Below are positions 55,866 to 64,000 of a stretch of DNA of 64,000 nucleotides, in pieces (positions within the stretch are counted from its first letter, which is position 1; the number at the start of each line of letters is the position of its first letter). Source of the DNA: Saprospiraceae bacterium (GTDB taxonomy: Bacteria; Bacteroidota; Bacteroidia; Chitinophagales; Saprospiraceae). Under the pieces are notes generated by a model. The model made no database searches. It saw only the letters and a list, made by a program, of their open reading frames with translations, and was not told where the DNA came from. The DNA lies in the NCBI GenBank assembly GCA_016715245.1, contig JADKAS010000003.1, forward strand, positions 124,001 to 188,000, read 5' to 3'. Made by a program: the position numbers and the translations under genes.

Positions 55866-57104
55866 TTATTCTATTTTTTGATAAATGATTTCATTACAAT
55901 TGGTTTCAATAAATACTTTTTTAGCTGTGGTTATAATATCATCTTGTGTAATTGCCTGATAAAGGTCTGCTTCCGTATTGATTTCGTCTTCCTTGTCCAC
56001 GGAACCAAAAAATGCAAGTAAAACAGCTTTGTTTAGAATACTGACTTCAGAATAAATGAGGCTGCTTTCCAGTGTATTTCTGAGTCTCTGCAATTCTTTA
56101 TCATCAATGATTTCTGTTTTTATCAAATTGAGTTCTTCCCATATTGACGCCCTTGCCTGTTCTAAGGTGAAACCGGGCATAATTTTACCTTCGATGATAC
56201 AAAGTCCGGGATCAACATATCCCGATACAAAGGCATCAATGGCATTAAACATTTTTTTCCCTTTGTAGAGTTTTTTATAAAATCTTGAGGATCTTCCGTT
56301 GGCCAGCAGGTCGGTGATAAGGTCCATTACATAATATTCTTTGTCCAGTCTTCCAGCCATGGGAAAACCTAAAAATATAGCATCTTGCGGCACATTTGTA
56401 TTTATCGTTTTTGACCTGAACTCTGATTGTGGAGGTTCAACAATTGTATTATAAACTATTTTTTTTCTCTTTGGAATAGGGCCAAACCATTTTTCTGCCA
56501 GGTTTTTTACCTGTGCATAGCTGGTTTTTCCCGCTACGACAAGTACAGCATTATCAGGAGTGTAATATGATTGAAAAAAATGTTGTACTTGTGTCAGCGC
56601 AGCATTTTCAATATGAGATATTTCTTTACCTATAGTAGGCCACTGATACGGATGTTTTTTGTATGAAATTTCACTCATATGGTGCCAGAAATCACCATAA
56701 GGTTCATTTAGACAGGTTTCTTTAAATTCTTCTACGACGACCTGTTTTTGAGTATTTAACACTTTTTGGTTCAGTTGAAGTTCCAGCATTCTGTCAGATT
56801 CAAGCCAAAAGGCAGTTTCAATATTTTCAGAAGGTAAGATGTCATAAAAATTGGTAAGGTCATTGTTGGTAAAAGCATTGTTCTCTCCACCGGCCAATTG
56901 CAAAGGTTTATCAAAGTCTTTAATATTTTTTGAACCACCAAACATCAGATGTTCGAATAAATGAGCAAAACCGGTGTGATCCGGATCTTCATTTTTTGAA
57001 CCCACATTGTAAACAATATTTACACAAACCAATGGAGTTGAATGGTCTTCATGTACCAGAACTTTTAAACCGTTTTCCAGAAAAAATTTTTCAAACTGAA
57101 TCAA
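55866..57104 (-). CDS. M16-family zinc peptidase
   Basis: 412 residues. The inverse zinc motif HLFEH is at residues 48-52 and the distal glutamate is in the VVEEFKETCLNEPYG helix. The C-terminal half has the second M16 lobe (GRSSRFYKKLYKGKKMFNAIDAFVSGY). There is no signal peptide, so it is probably cytoplasmic. Some M16 proteins work as pairs with an inactive partner; none is adjacent. It is convergent with the biotin carrier gene, with 30 bases between. Confidence 0.92.
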   Translation of the reverse strand: MIQFEKFFLENGLKVLVHEDHSTPLVCVNIVYNVGSKNEDPDHTGFAHLFEHLMFGGSKNIKDFDKPLQLAGGENNAFTNNDLTNFYDILPSENIETAFWLESDRMLELQLNQKVLNTQKQVVVEEFKETCLNEPYGDFWHHMSEISYKKHPYQWPTIGKEISHIENAALTQVQHFFQSYYTPDNAVLVVAGKTSYAQVKNLAEKWFGPIPKRKKIVYNTIVEPPQSEFRSKTINTNVPQDAIFLGFPMAGRLDKEYYVMDLITDLLANGRSSRFYKKLYKGKKMFNAIDAFVSGYVDPGLCIIEGKIMPGFTLEQARASIWEELNLIKTEIIDDKELQRLRNTLESSLIYSEVSILNKAVLLAFFGSVDKEDEINTEADLYQAITQDDIITTAKKVFIETNCNEIIYQKIE

Positions 57105-57130
57105 GAGATGTTGTTTAATGGAGACAAAAT

Positions 57131-57805
57131 TTAATTTTTTGATGGTAACCCTGAGACTACAATGACAATTTCACCTTTAGGAGGTTTTAAAGTGTAGTAT
57201 TCTATAAGATTTTGAGGTAAATCTGTTTTTATTTCCTCAAACATTTTACTTATTTCCCTTCCAACACAAAGCTCTCGTTCTTCGCCACAATATTGTTTTA
57301 TTTCTTCAAGACATTTTATCAGACGGTGAGGAGATTCGTACAAAACAAAAGTACATTCAAGGGATGATAAGAACTTCCATTTTGTCTGCCTTCCTTTTTT
57401 ATGCGGCAAAAATCCTTCAAAATAAAATGAATCACAGGGTAAACCGGAAGATACAAGTACAGGAATAAAGGCAACCGGTCCAGGCAAACAAGATACCTTA
57501 ATACCTTCTCTTACACATTCTCTTACCAATAAAAAACCGGGATCAGATATTCCCGGAGTACCGGCATCTGTAATCAGAGCGATTTTTTTTCCTTCTTTTA
57601 ATTTAGAAAGAATAGAAAAAAGCACTTTATGTTCATTAAATGCGTGATAAGAAGAAACAGGTGTTGTTATCTCATAATGTTTCAAAACTGTACCACTGGT
57701 CCGTGTATCTTCTGCTAAAATCAGGTCGACTGATTTTAGCGTTGATATAGCCCTTAAGGTAATATCTTCCAAATGTCCGATCGGCGTAGGAACTAAATAC
57801 AACAT
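57131..57805 (-). CDS. rsmI: 16S rRNA (cytidine1402-2'-O)-methyltransferase
   Basis: 224 residues. The RsmI signature is complete: MLYLVPTPIGHLEDITLRA at the start, LILAEDTRTSG, KIALITDAGTPGISDPGFLLVREC and ESPHRLIKCLEEI. It methylates the 2'-OH of C1402 in 16S rRNA, together with RsmH elsewhere. It is probably cotranscribed with the M16 gene downstream. Confidence 0.95.
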   Translation of the reverse strand: MLYLVPTPIGHLEDITLRAISTLKSVDLILAEDTRTSGTVLKHYEITTPVSSYHAFNEHKVLFSILSKLKEGKKIALITDAGTPGISDPGFLLVRECVREGIKVSCLPGPVAFIPVLVSSGLPCDSFYFEGFLPHKKGRQTKWKFLSSLECTFVLYESPHRLIKCLEEIKQYCGEERELCVGREISKMFEEIKTDLPQNLIEYYTLKPPKGEIVIVVSGLPSKN

Positions 57806-58100
57806 GGTGTCTTTTAAAAATCCGGTAAAAATACAATTTATATGTCTTCCTTACACAGTTTGCTTAATTTTACGTTAAATTTGTCTTTTTTAAACAACAT
57901 ATACCACATTATGTGTTCTTATCATAATAGGATTATTGTTTGCGAATAAATCTTATTTGTTAATGTACAAAGTGTTTACCTTGTTCGTTTATTAATATAG
58001 TTTATTTTTAGTTTACCACTTTATATCGCAGATTCTTGTGATTTTTTTTTGTGGAAAAGTTAAAATAGGGAATTTTTATTCCGGAGAAAAAAATAAAAAG

Positions 58101-60268
58101 ATGAAACAAAATATAAAATTAATAAAATATGGATTTACCTCTTTTTATTAATCATTTTATGTTACGTTGGAATGACACAGCCTGTAAATGATGAATGCAG
58201 GTTTGCCATTAAATTAAATTATGATAAAATATACTGTTCGGATGACAATCAATTTACAAATGTGGGAGCAACTTCAGACCCTTCTTTTCCCGAGGCACAA
58301 AATGCCTGTGTATTTTTAACCTGGGAAAACGGAGTATGGTTTTCTTTCACACCCAAAAATTTTGCCGCGTCTATCAGACTTTTTGGTCAGGGAAACGGAG
58401 GAACTATACGGTCACCTAAAATATTACTTTTTGATGATTGTAATAAATTTTTAGCGTGTTCTCCCGGAAACCAGGCAGGCGTTGTGGAATTTATTTACGA
58501 TAATCTAACTCCGGGGAAGCCTTACTTGATTTATGTTGAATCCTCTACAGATGGACAGGGTAATTTCAAGTTGTGTATTGACGAATTTAAACCTGTCCCT
58601 TCTCCTCAGGCAGATTGTAAAAGCGGGGTTATATTATGTGATAAGTCACCATTTGTAGTCGATAGTTTATTGGGTGGCGGAATGGACAGAAATGAAATAG
58701 AGCCGGGTAATTGTATTGAAGCTGAGTTTCAGTCTTCGTGGTATAAGTGGACATGTGACAAACCAGGATCTTTGACATTTACCCTCACCCCAAACAATCA
58801 CAGGGGAAGGAATTTTGAAAGTGATGATATAGATTTTGCGGTATATGAAATGATAAACGGATTGGATGATTGTAGTCGTTCATCAAGAGTTCTCATCAGG
58901 TGTATGGCTGCAGGTGCACAAGGTGATGGGGCGGGGAATTCGTTACCATTATCAAGATGGATTGATTGTAATGGTCCGACCGGGTTAAGGTCAGGTGAAG
59001 CAGATTTTACTGAAACGGCAGGTTGTGCACCGGGAAATAATAATTTTGTTGCTCCATTATCCATGGAAACAGGAAAATCCTATCTGCTTGTTATAAACAA
59101 TTATACACGTTCAGGACTGGGATTTGAAATTGAATTTGGAGGAGAAGGAACTTTTTTAGGGCCGGAAGTGGATTTTGAAGTTGAAGCACAAAATAAATTC
59201 GAATGTGATAAAACCTTACGGGTCATCAACAATTCTATGTCCCTAACGGATCCTATTGTTTCGTATTCATGGTCTTTCGGAAACAGGTCAGTTCCGTCTT
59301 CTTCAACAGATTTTGGTCCTCATGATATTTTGTATCAATCTTTTGGAAATAAAACCATTGCACTTACGGTGAAAAGTAGTAAAGGATGCCTTGTGACCCA
59401 AATACTTGATTTTTTTGTTGAACCGTGTTGTAAAGATACAAGTACACTTACATTAGCCGGAATTCCCAGAGATTTAAGATGTTTTCAGATACCTGAAGGG
59501 CAAATAACTGCTTCTGTAATCAAGGGAGGCAGTCCGGAATTTGAATATTCCATTGACAATGGTGTCACTTTTCAAACCAATGATGTTTTCAGAAACCTGA
59601 ATGTCGGAGAATATAACTTAACCGTTCGCGATATTAAAGGTTGCCAACATGACACAGTGGTGATAATAAACGAACCACCCCCCGTCATTGCAGATGCAAT
59701 TGAAGATAAAGAAATTGAATTGGGTGAAGAAACTACCATTCAGGGATTGGTTATACAAAGTGTAAACGGGATTGGGTCAACGGTCTGGCAGCCGGAAGCT
59801 GATATTGTAGATTTCAACCCGATTACATATCTCGCAACCGTTTTTCCTAAAAGTACAAGTACGTATATATTTACCGTAACAGACACATTAGGATGTACGG
59901 CTACCGCAGAGGTTACCATCCGGGTAAATAAAAATTATAACCTGGCTTATCCTAATGTTATAAAAATAAAAAATGCAATTGACCCGGCCAATGGTTATTT
60001 TAATGTTTTCGGAAACCGAAGTGTAAAATATGTTGAGTATCTTGAAATATACGATCGTTGGGGAAATCTTGTCTATAAAGGGTATGATAGCCGTTTAAAT
60101 CTTCAGGGTGTAAATACCTTTGAATTTAATAAAACGCTTGAAGGATGGAATGGAATTTTTAATGGTAAAGAGGTTGATCAGGGCGTGTATGCATGGTTGG
60201 CTAGAGTCAGGTATATAGATGAGCATGTGGCAACTTTTTCAGGAGATTTGACCGTTTTGGATGAATAA
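58101..60268 (+). pseudogene. Secreted protein with PKD-like domains and type IX gliding C-terminal domain (signal peptide frame-shifted)
   Basis: The clean ORF starts at 58172, but an ATG at 58101 followed by MKQNIKLIKYGFTSF reads into LLIILCYVGMTQ if one T is added to the T5 run near 58140. This gives a normal signal peptide and a 722-residue protein. Its organisation includes a repeated disulfide-rich N-terminal region, a PKD-like domain (VSYSWSFGNRSVPSSSTDF), a SprB-like repeat (GNLDRCFQIPEGQ type, LRCFQIPEGQITASVIKGGSPEFEYSI) and a terminal gliding-motility domain (YLEIYDRWGNLVYKG ... GVYAWLARVRYID). That last domain is the type B export signal of the type IX system. Confidence 0.85.
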
Positions 60269-60845
60269 AGTATACAGAAGTTCAATCATTTTATATTCAC
60301 TATTATTTTGTATCTCGGGAATTGTTTTACATTCCTGCAAGGATATACAGGAGATAGATCAGTTTTTGGAAAAAAATATTGATGTTTTTGTCGAAAAAGG
60401 CAAAGGAATAAAAATGATATACAGCGATTCTGCAAAAATAAAAATGATATTGACAGCACCAGTATTGGAAAGGCATATACATCCCGGCAGAGAAAAGGAA
60501 ATATTTGATAAAGGAATCCTTGTCACATTTATGGGTGAAAACAGTAATCCTGTTAGTTGGCTTGAAGCAAATACAGCTATAAGAGAAGTAAGCAGCGGAA
60601 AAATTACAACTAAAGGAAGGGTGGAGTTTTATGACAAAGATAAAAAACTTGAAACCCCTGAGCTTATATGGGATGAAAACAGACAAATAGTTTACACTGA
60701 CAAAATAGTCAGAGTTACAGATCCTGTTCAGGGGGACACAACATACGGGTTTGGCTTTCAGGCGAATCAGAATTTTACGGTATTTGAAATTAAGAAAAAG
60801 GTTCAGGGGAAAATTAATAGTAATGAATTTCTTGGTGAAAAATAG
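60261..60845 (+). CDS. lptC: LptC, LPS export lipoprotein/IM anchor
   Basis: 194 residues with a lipoprotein-like N-terminus (SGIVLHSCKD). The LptC pattern follows (SDSAKIKMILTAPVLERH ... EIFDKGILVTFMGENS ... AIREVSSGKITTKGRVEF ... VYTDKIVRVTDPVQGDTTYGFGFQ). It accepts LPS from LptBFG and passes it to LptA in the periplasm. Its ATG overlaps the cargo gene's stop by eight bases. Confidence 0.88.
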   Translation: MNKVYRSSIILYSLLFCISGIVLHSCKDIQEIDQFLEKNIDVFVEKGKGIKMIYSDSAKIKMILTAPVLERHIHPGREKEIFDKGILVTFMGENSNPVSWLEANTAIREVSSGKITTKGRVEFYDKDKKLETPELIWDENRQIVYTDKIVRVTDPVQGDTTYGFGFQANQNFTVFEIKKKVQGKINSNEFLGEK

Positions 60846-60853
60846 TATCTTTG
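60846..60853 (+). promoter_or_regulatory. Candidate -7 element before the CNNM/CorC gene
   Basis: TATCTTTG matches TAnnTTTG and lies 22 bases before the ATG at 60876, just after the lptC stop. A well-spaced -33 TTG was not found. Confidence 0.4.
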
Positions 60854-60875
60854 CCGCTTACATTACAAATTATAT

Positions 60876-62135
60876 ATGGTGGGTACCATAATTTTAGTCA
60901 TCGTTACTATTTTGTTATCAGCCTTTTTTTCAGGTGTGGAAATTGCTTATTTATCTGCAAATAAATTGAGTATTGAAGTTTTTAAGAATAAGGATGCAAA
61001 AAAAGGTAAAATAATTACTGAATTATACAATGACCCAAAATCTTTTCTAAGTACTTTGCTGGTTGGTAATAACATTGCTCTGGTGATGTTCACAATTCTG
61101 ATGACAAGTCTTACACAACCGGTGTTAACAGCTATCTTACCATTTAATATTGCAGTTATCGGGTTAATTAACACCTTTATATTAACCATCATTATTATAC
61201 TTTTAGGTGAATATTTACCTAAAACGCTCTTCAGAATTTATGCAAACGAGTTAATTTTTAAATTGGCCTATCCGATTAACTTCTTTAAATTTATACTTGT
61301 TGCTCCTGCCTGGATTTTGACTACAGTTTCGAAAGGTTTTATCAAATTGTTTTACCCTAACGCAGAAGTTGAGTCCGAATCAGTGATTACAAAACAGGAC
61401 TTTGAGCATTATATTGCTACAAATGTAAATGAAGAAAAGGATATTGATAAAGAGATTTTGACCAATGCGCTGAATCTCAATCTGATCAAAGTTAGAGATT
61501 GTATGATTCCCCGAAATGAAATTGTTTTTGTAGACAAAAATGATGATATGGGTGAAATAAAAAAGGCATTTTTAGAATCAAAACATTCCAGATTGGTAGT
61601 AACAGACGGCGATATTGAAAATGTGGTCGGATACGTGCACCATCAATTATTATTAAAAAATCCAAGTTCTATCAAAAAGTCAATAATGGAGATGGATTAT
61701 GTTCCTGAGGTTATGAATGTTCAAGACCTTATGTATAAATTTATTAGAACAGGAACAAATATTGCTGTAGTTGTTGATGAATACGGAAGTACTGCCGGGA
61801 TGATTACACTTGAGGATATACTTGAAGAAATATTTGGAGAAATCGAAGATGAACATGATGATGAAGCCTTTGAAGAATCCAAAATTTCTGACAATGAATA
61901 TATTTTTTCAGGCAGATTAGAAATGGGATATATAAATACAACTTTCCCTGAGATATGCCTTCCTGAAGGAGAGTATGTAACAATTTCAGGATACATTGTC
62001 ATGACCCACGGAAGTATTCCTGAACAAGGTGAAATTATAAAACTTGATAATTTTGAATTTGAAATTATTTCGGTTTCAGATACAAAGATTGAAACCGTAA
62101 AGGTTACCAAGTTGAATCATGAAGAAAAACCTTAG
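60876..62135 (+). CDS. CNNM/CorC-family (hemolysin-like) membrane protein
   Basis: 419 residues. The DUF21/CNNM transmembrane domain (residues ~1-185, with FFSGVEIAYLSANKLSIE and GEYLPKTLFRIYAN) is followed by a CBS pair (VRDCMIPRNEIVFVDKND ... VDEYGSTAGMITLEDILEEIFGEI). The CorC_HlyC transporter-associated domain ends the protein. Members export Mg2+ or Co2+ or act in cation homeostasis. In Bacteroidota this gene often follows lptC, as here. Confidence 0.92.
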   Translation: MVGTIILVIVTILLSAFFSGVEIAYLSANKLSIEVFKNKDAKKGKIITELYNDPKSFLSTLLVGNNIALVMFTILMTSLTQPVLTAILPFNIAVIGLINTFILTIIIILLGEYLPKTLFRIYANELIFKLAYPINFFKFILVAPAWILTTVSKGFIKLFYPNAEVESESVITKQDFEHYIATNVNEEKDIDKEILTNALNLNLIKVRDCMIPRNEIVFVDKNDDMGEIKKAFLESKHSRLVVTDGDIENVVGYVHHQLLLKNPSSIKKSIMEMDYVPEVMNVQDLMYKFIRTGTNIAVVVDEYGSTAGMITLEDILEEIFGEIEDEHDDEAFEESKISDNEYIFSGRLEMGYINTTFPEICLPEGEYVTISGYIVMTHGSIPEQGEIIKLDNFEFEIISVSDTKIETVKVTKLNHEEKP

Positions 62136-62208
62136 CAATGGAGAATTACCATAAACTTTAATTTTCAGAAAAGCACTGTTATATATAATCAGCTTTGTTG
62201 ATAAAAAA

Positions 62209-63867
62209 TCACCTCAACTCTCTTCTTAAAATTTTTCCGACGTTTGTTTTTGGTAATTCTTTTCTGAATTCCACATGTTTTGGTACTTTATAATTTGTTA
62301 GGTTTTCTTTGCAAAAGGCGATAATCTCACTTTCCTTTAGTGATTCATCTTTTTTAACAATAAATAATTTGGGTACTTCTCCAGATTTTTCGTCAGGTAC
62401 ACCTATGGCAGCAACTTCAAGAACTTTGGGATGGGATGCCACAACCCCTTCAATTTCATTGGGATAGACATTAAAACCACTAACAAGAATCATATCCTTT
62501 TTGCGGTCCACAATATAAAAATATCCGTCTTCATCCATGTAGCCAATGTCGCCTGTACATAGCCAGCCATCCTTTATAGTTATTTCGGTTTCTTCTGGTT
62601 TATTATAATATCCTTTCATAACCTGAGGGCCTTTGGCTTGAATTTCGCCTACTTCACCGACAGGTAAAGGGTTGTACTGACTATCCACAATACGTACATC
62701 TGTAGACGAAACAGGCAAACCAATACTCCCTTGTTTTCCGGTACCATTTAATGGGTTAACGGTAATCAGCGGAGATGACTCAGTCATTCCGTATCCTTCA
62801 GAAAGAACGCACCCTGTTATCGCTTTCCATTTGTCGGCTACAGCTTTCTGAACAGCCATACCACCACCTACCGTAATTTTAAGTTTAGAAAAATCAGTAG
62901 AAGCGAAGGACGGATGATTGTTTAGAGCATTAAACAAAGTGTTTAAGCCTGTCATAAGACTTATTTTATGGTTTTTAAATTCTTTGATGACAGACGGAAT
63001 ATCACGAGGATTTAAAACAAGTACCATATGAGCACCGTAACTCAGCATAGCGAGACAATTTACGGTAAAAGCGAAAATATGATACATTGGCAAAGGAGAT
63101 AAAGTGACTTCATTTCCCTCTTCCAAATGATCAACCATCCATGTTTTTATTTGCAACATGTTGGATACCATATTTTTATTCGTCAGCATAGCGCCTTTTG
63201 ATATTCCTGTTGTTCCACCGGTATACTGATGAACGATAACATTGTCCGGACCATTTTCAAAATCAATGAGATCAAAGTTCCGGCCTTCCCTCAAAGCATG
63301 CATAAAATTAACAGTGTTGGGGATTTGAAATTTTGGGACCATTTTTTTAATATTTCTGACAGTAAAATTAATCAGTGCTCCTTTTAACCATGAATGCATT
63401 TCACCGATTGAAGTAACAATGATGGTTTCAATTTGTGTCTTAGGAAGTACTTTTTCCAGGTTAGAAGCAAAATTTTCAAGAATTAATATTCCTTTGACAC
63501 CACTATCATTAAACTGGTATTCCATTTCTCTTGGGGTGTAAAGTGGGTTGGTATTTACAATAATCAACCCGGCTTTAAGGGCTCCAAAAACGGCAATTGG
63601 ATATTGGAGGAGATTAGGCATCATAAGTGCAAACCTGTCTCCCGGTTTTAAACCTCTTGAATGCAGGTATGCGCCAAAATAGGTTGATAGGGTATCAACT
63701 TCTCCGTACGTTAATACCTGACCCATACATTCAAATGCATTTTTTGACTTATATTTTTTAAATACTTCAGTAAAAAACTCAAGTAAATTATCGTATTCAT
63801 TTTCATTGATATTAGCCGGAATCCGGGGCGGATAATTTTTAAGCCATGGTTTAGTATCCATATCCAA
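62209..63867 (-). CDS. fadD: Long-chain acyl-CoA synthetase (AMP-forming ligase)
   Basis: 552 residues. The adenylate-forming signature is complete: YTGGTTGISKGAMLTN (P-loop-like AMP motif), EGYGMTESSPLI, GWLCTGDIGYMDEDGYFYIVDRKKDMI, and the C-terminal catalytic lysine in LPKTNVGKILRREL. This C-terminus is typical of FadD-like fatty acyl-CoA synthetases. It activates fatty acids for beta-oxidation or lipid synthesis. It is convergent with the CNNM/CorC gene. About 130 bases of upstream sequence to the window end hold no gene. Confidence 0.92.
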   Translation of the reverse strand: MDMDTKPWLKNYPPRIPANINENEYDNLLEFFTEVFKKYKSKNAFECMGQVLTYGEVDTLSTYFGAYLHSRGLKPGDRFALMMPNLLQYPIAVFGALKAGLIIVNTNPLYTPREMEYQFNDSGVKGILILENFASNLEKVLPKTQIETIIVTSIGEMHSWLKGALINFTVRNIKKMVPKFQIPNTVNFMHALREGRNFDLIDFENGPDNVIVHQYTGGTTGISKGAMLTNKNMVSNMLQIKTWMVDHLEEGNEVTLSPLPMYHIFAFTVNCLAMLSYGAHMVLVLNPRDIPSVIKEFKNHKISLMTGLNTLFNALNNHPSFASTDFSKLKITVGGGMAVQKAVADKWKAITGCVLSEGYGMTESSPLITVNPLNGTGKQGSIGLPVSSTDVRIVDSQYNPLPVGEVGEIQAKGPQVMKGYYNKPEETEITIKDGWLCTGDIGYMDEDGYFYIVDRKKDMILVSGFNVYPNEIEGVVASHPKVLEVAAIGVPDEKSGEVPKLFIVKKDESLKESEIIAFCKENLTNYKVPKHVEFRKELPKTNVGKILRRELR

Positions 63868-64000
63868 ACATTTGACGTTTTGAAATTAATAAAGAAAGAT
63901 TAGTTGTATTTTTACCTCAAAAATAACATAAGTGATAAAACTACAATAGTGAAATGAATTATTTTAATATTATAAGTAGTATTTTTAAAAAATATGTAAC

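Noticed and set aside
1..64000. CRISPR array, tRNA, rRNA, insertion sequence or prophage
   Set aside because: No regularly spaced repeats, no tRNA T-loop signature with matching stems, no transposase or integrase genes, and no abrupt change in base composition seen by eye.

Overview
The window is a chromosomal stretch of a low-GC member of the Bacteroidota. The evidence is a PorP/SprF-type protein, a giant secreted protein with a gliding-motility (type IX, type B) C-terminal domain, BatD proteins, one long RelA/SpoT, DUF2851 and DUF4197 proteins, promoter elements of the TAnnTTTG type, and no Shine-Dalgarno sequences. The family Saprospiraceae is a plausible guess but is not proven here. Coding density is high. 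I saw no tRNA, rRNA, CRISPR array, insertion sequence or prophage.

Layout. 1-9.3 kb: 3' part of pyruvate kinase, a YhhN membrane protein, lipA (minus strand), a polysaccharide-deacetylase-like gene split by an in-frame TGA, a GAF-SpoIIE phosphatase, a TM2-TPR-SHOCT protein, and a CBS protein overlapping a small BamA-like barrel. 9.5-16 kb: a Sua5-family protein, pyruvate dehydrogenase E2, DUF1304, two tandem BatD-type genes, and a secreted protein with a duplicated domain. 16-27 kb: an orphan propeller histidine kinase, then a TetR-TolC-MFP-RND efflux operon and an esterase. 27-33 kb: a coiled-coil protein, asd, and a lamin-tail/EEP-like/ElaA run. 33-45.5 kb: metal ABC genes with a DtxR regulator, rsmE, ruvC, a Crp regulator, dnaX, membrane proteins, a NupG-type transporter, a thioredoxin lipoprotein and DUF2851. 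45.5-54 kb: DHFR, the relA-fur-cvpA cluster, a cytosolic HtrA-like protease paired with a YbjN-like protein, and PorP. 54-64 kb: bactofilin, two AtpI-like proteins, a biotin carrier, an M16 peptidase, rsmI, a giant T9SS cargo protein, LptC, a CNNM/CorC protein and an acyl-CoA ligase.

Sequence quality matters here. At least nine open reading frames are interrupted by single-base shifts, almost all consistent with one base lost in a short homopolymer (BatD, histidine kinase, RND pump, T9SS cargo). This looks like uncorrected long-read error rather than gene decay, so these genes are described as full-length proteins with the breaks marked.

The most unusual real biology is, in my view: the cytosolic HtrA-like protease fused to a zinc ribbon and a YbjN-like domain, translationally coupled to a second YbjN-like protein; the secreted duplicated-domain CPPxC protein; a bactofilin-AtpZ-AtpI set without the ATP synthase genes that usually follow; a metal ABC system with no permease beside it; and an EEP-fold membrane protein that has lost its catalytic residues.
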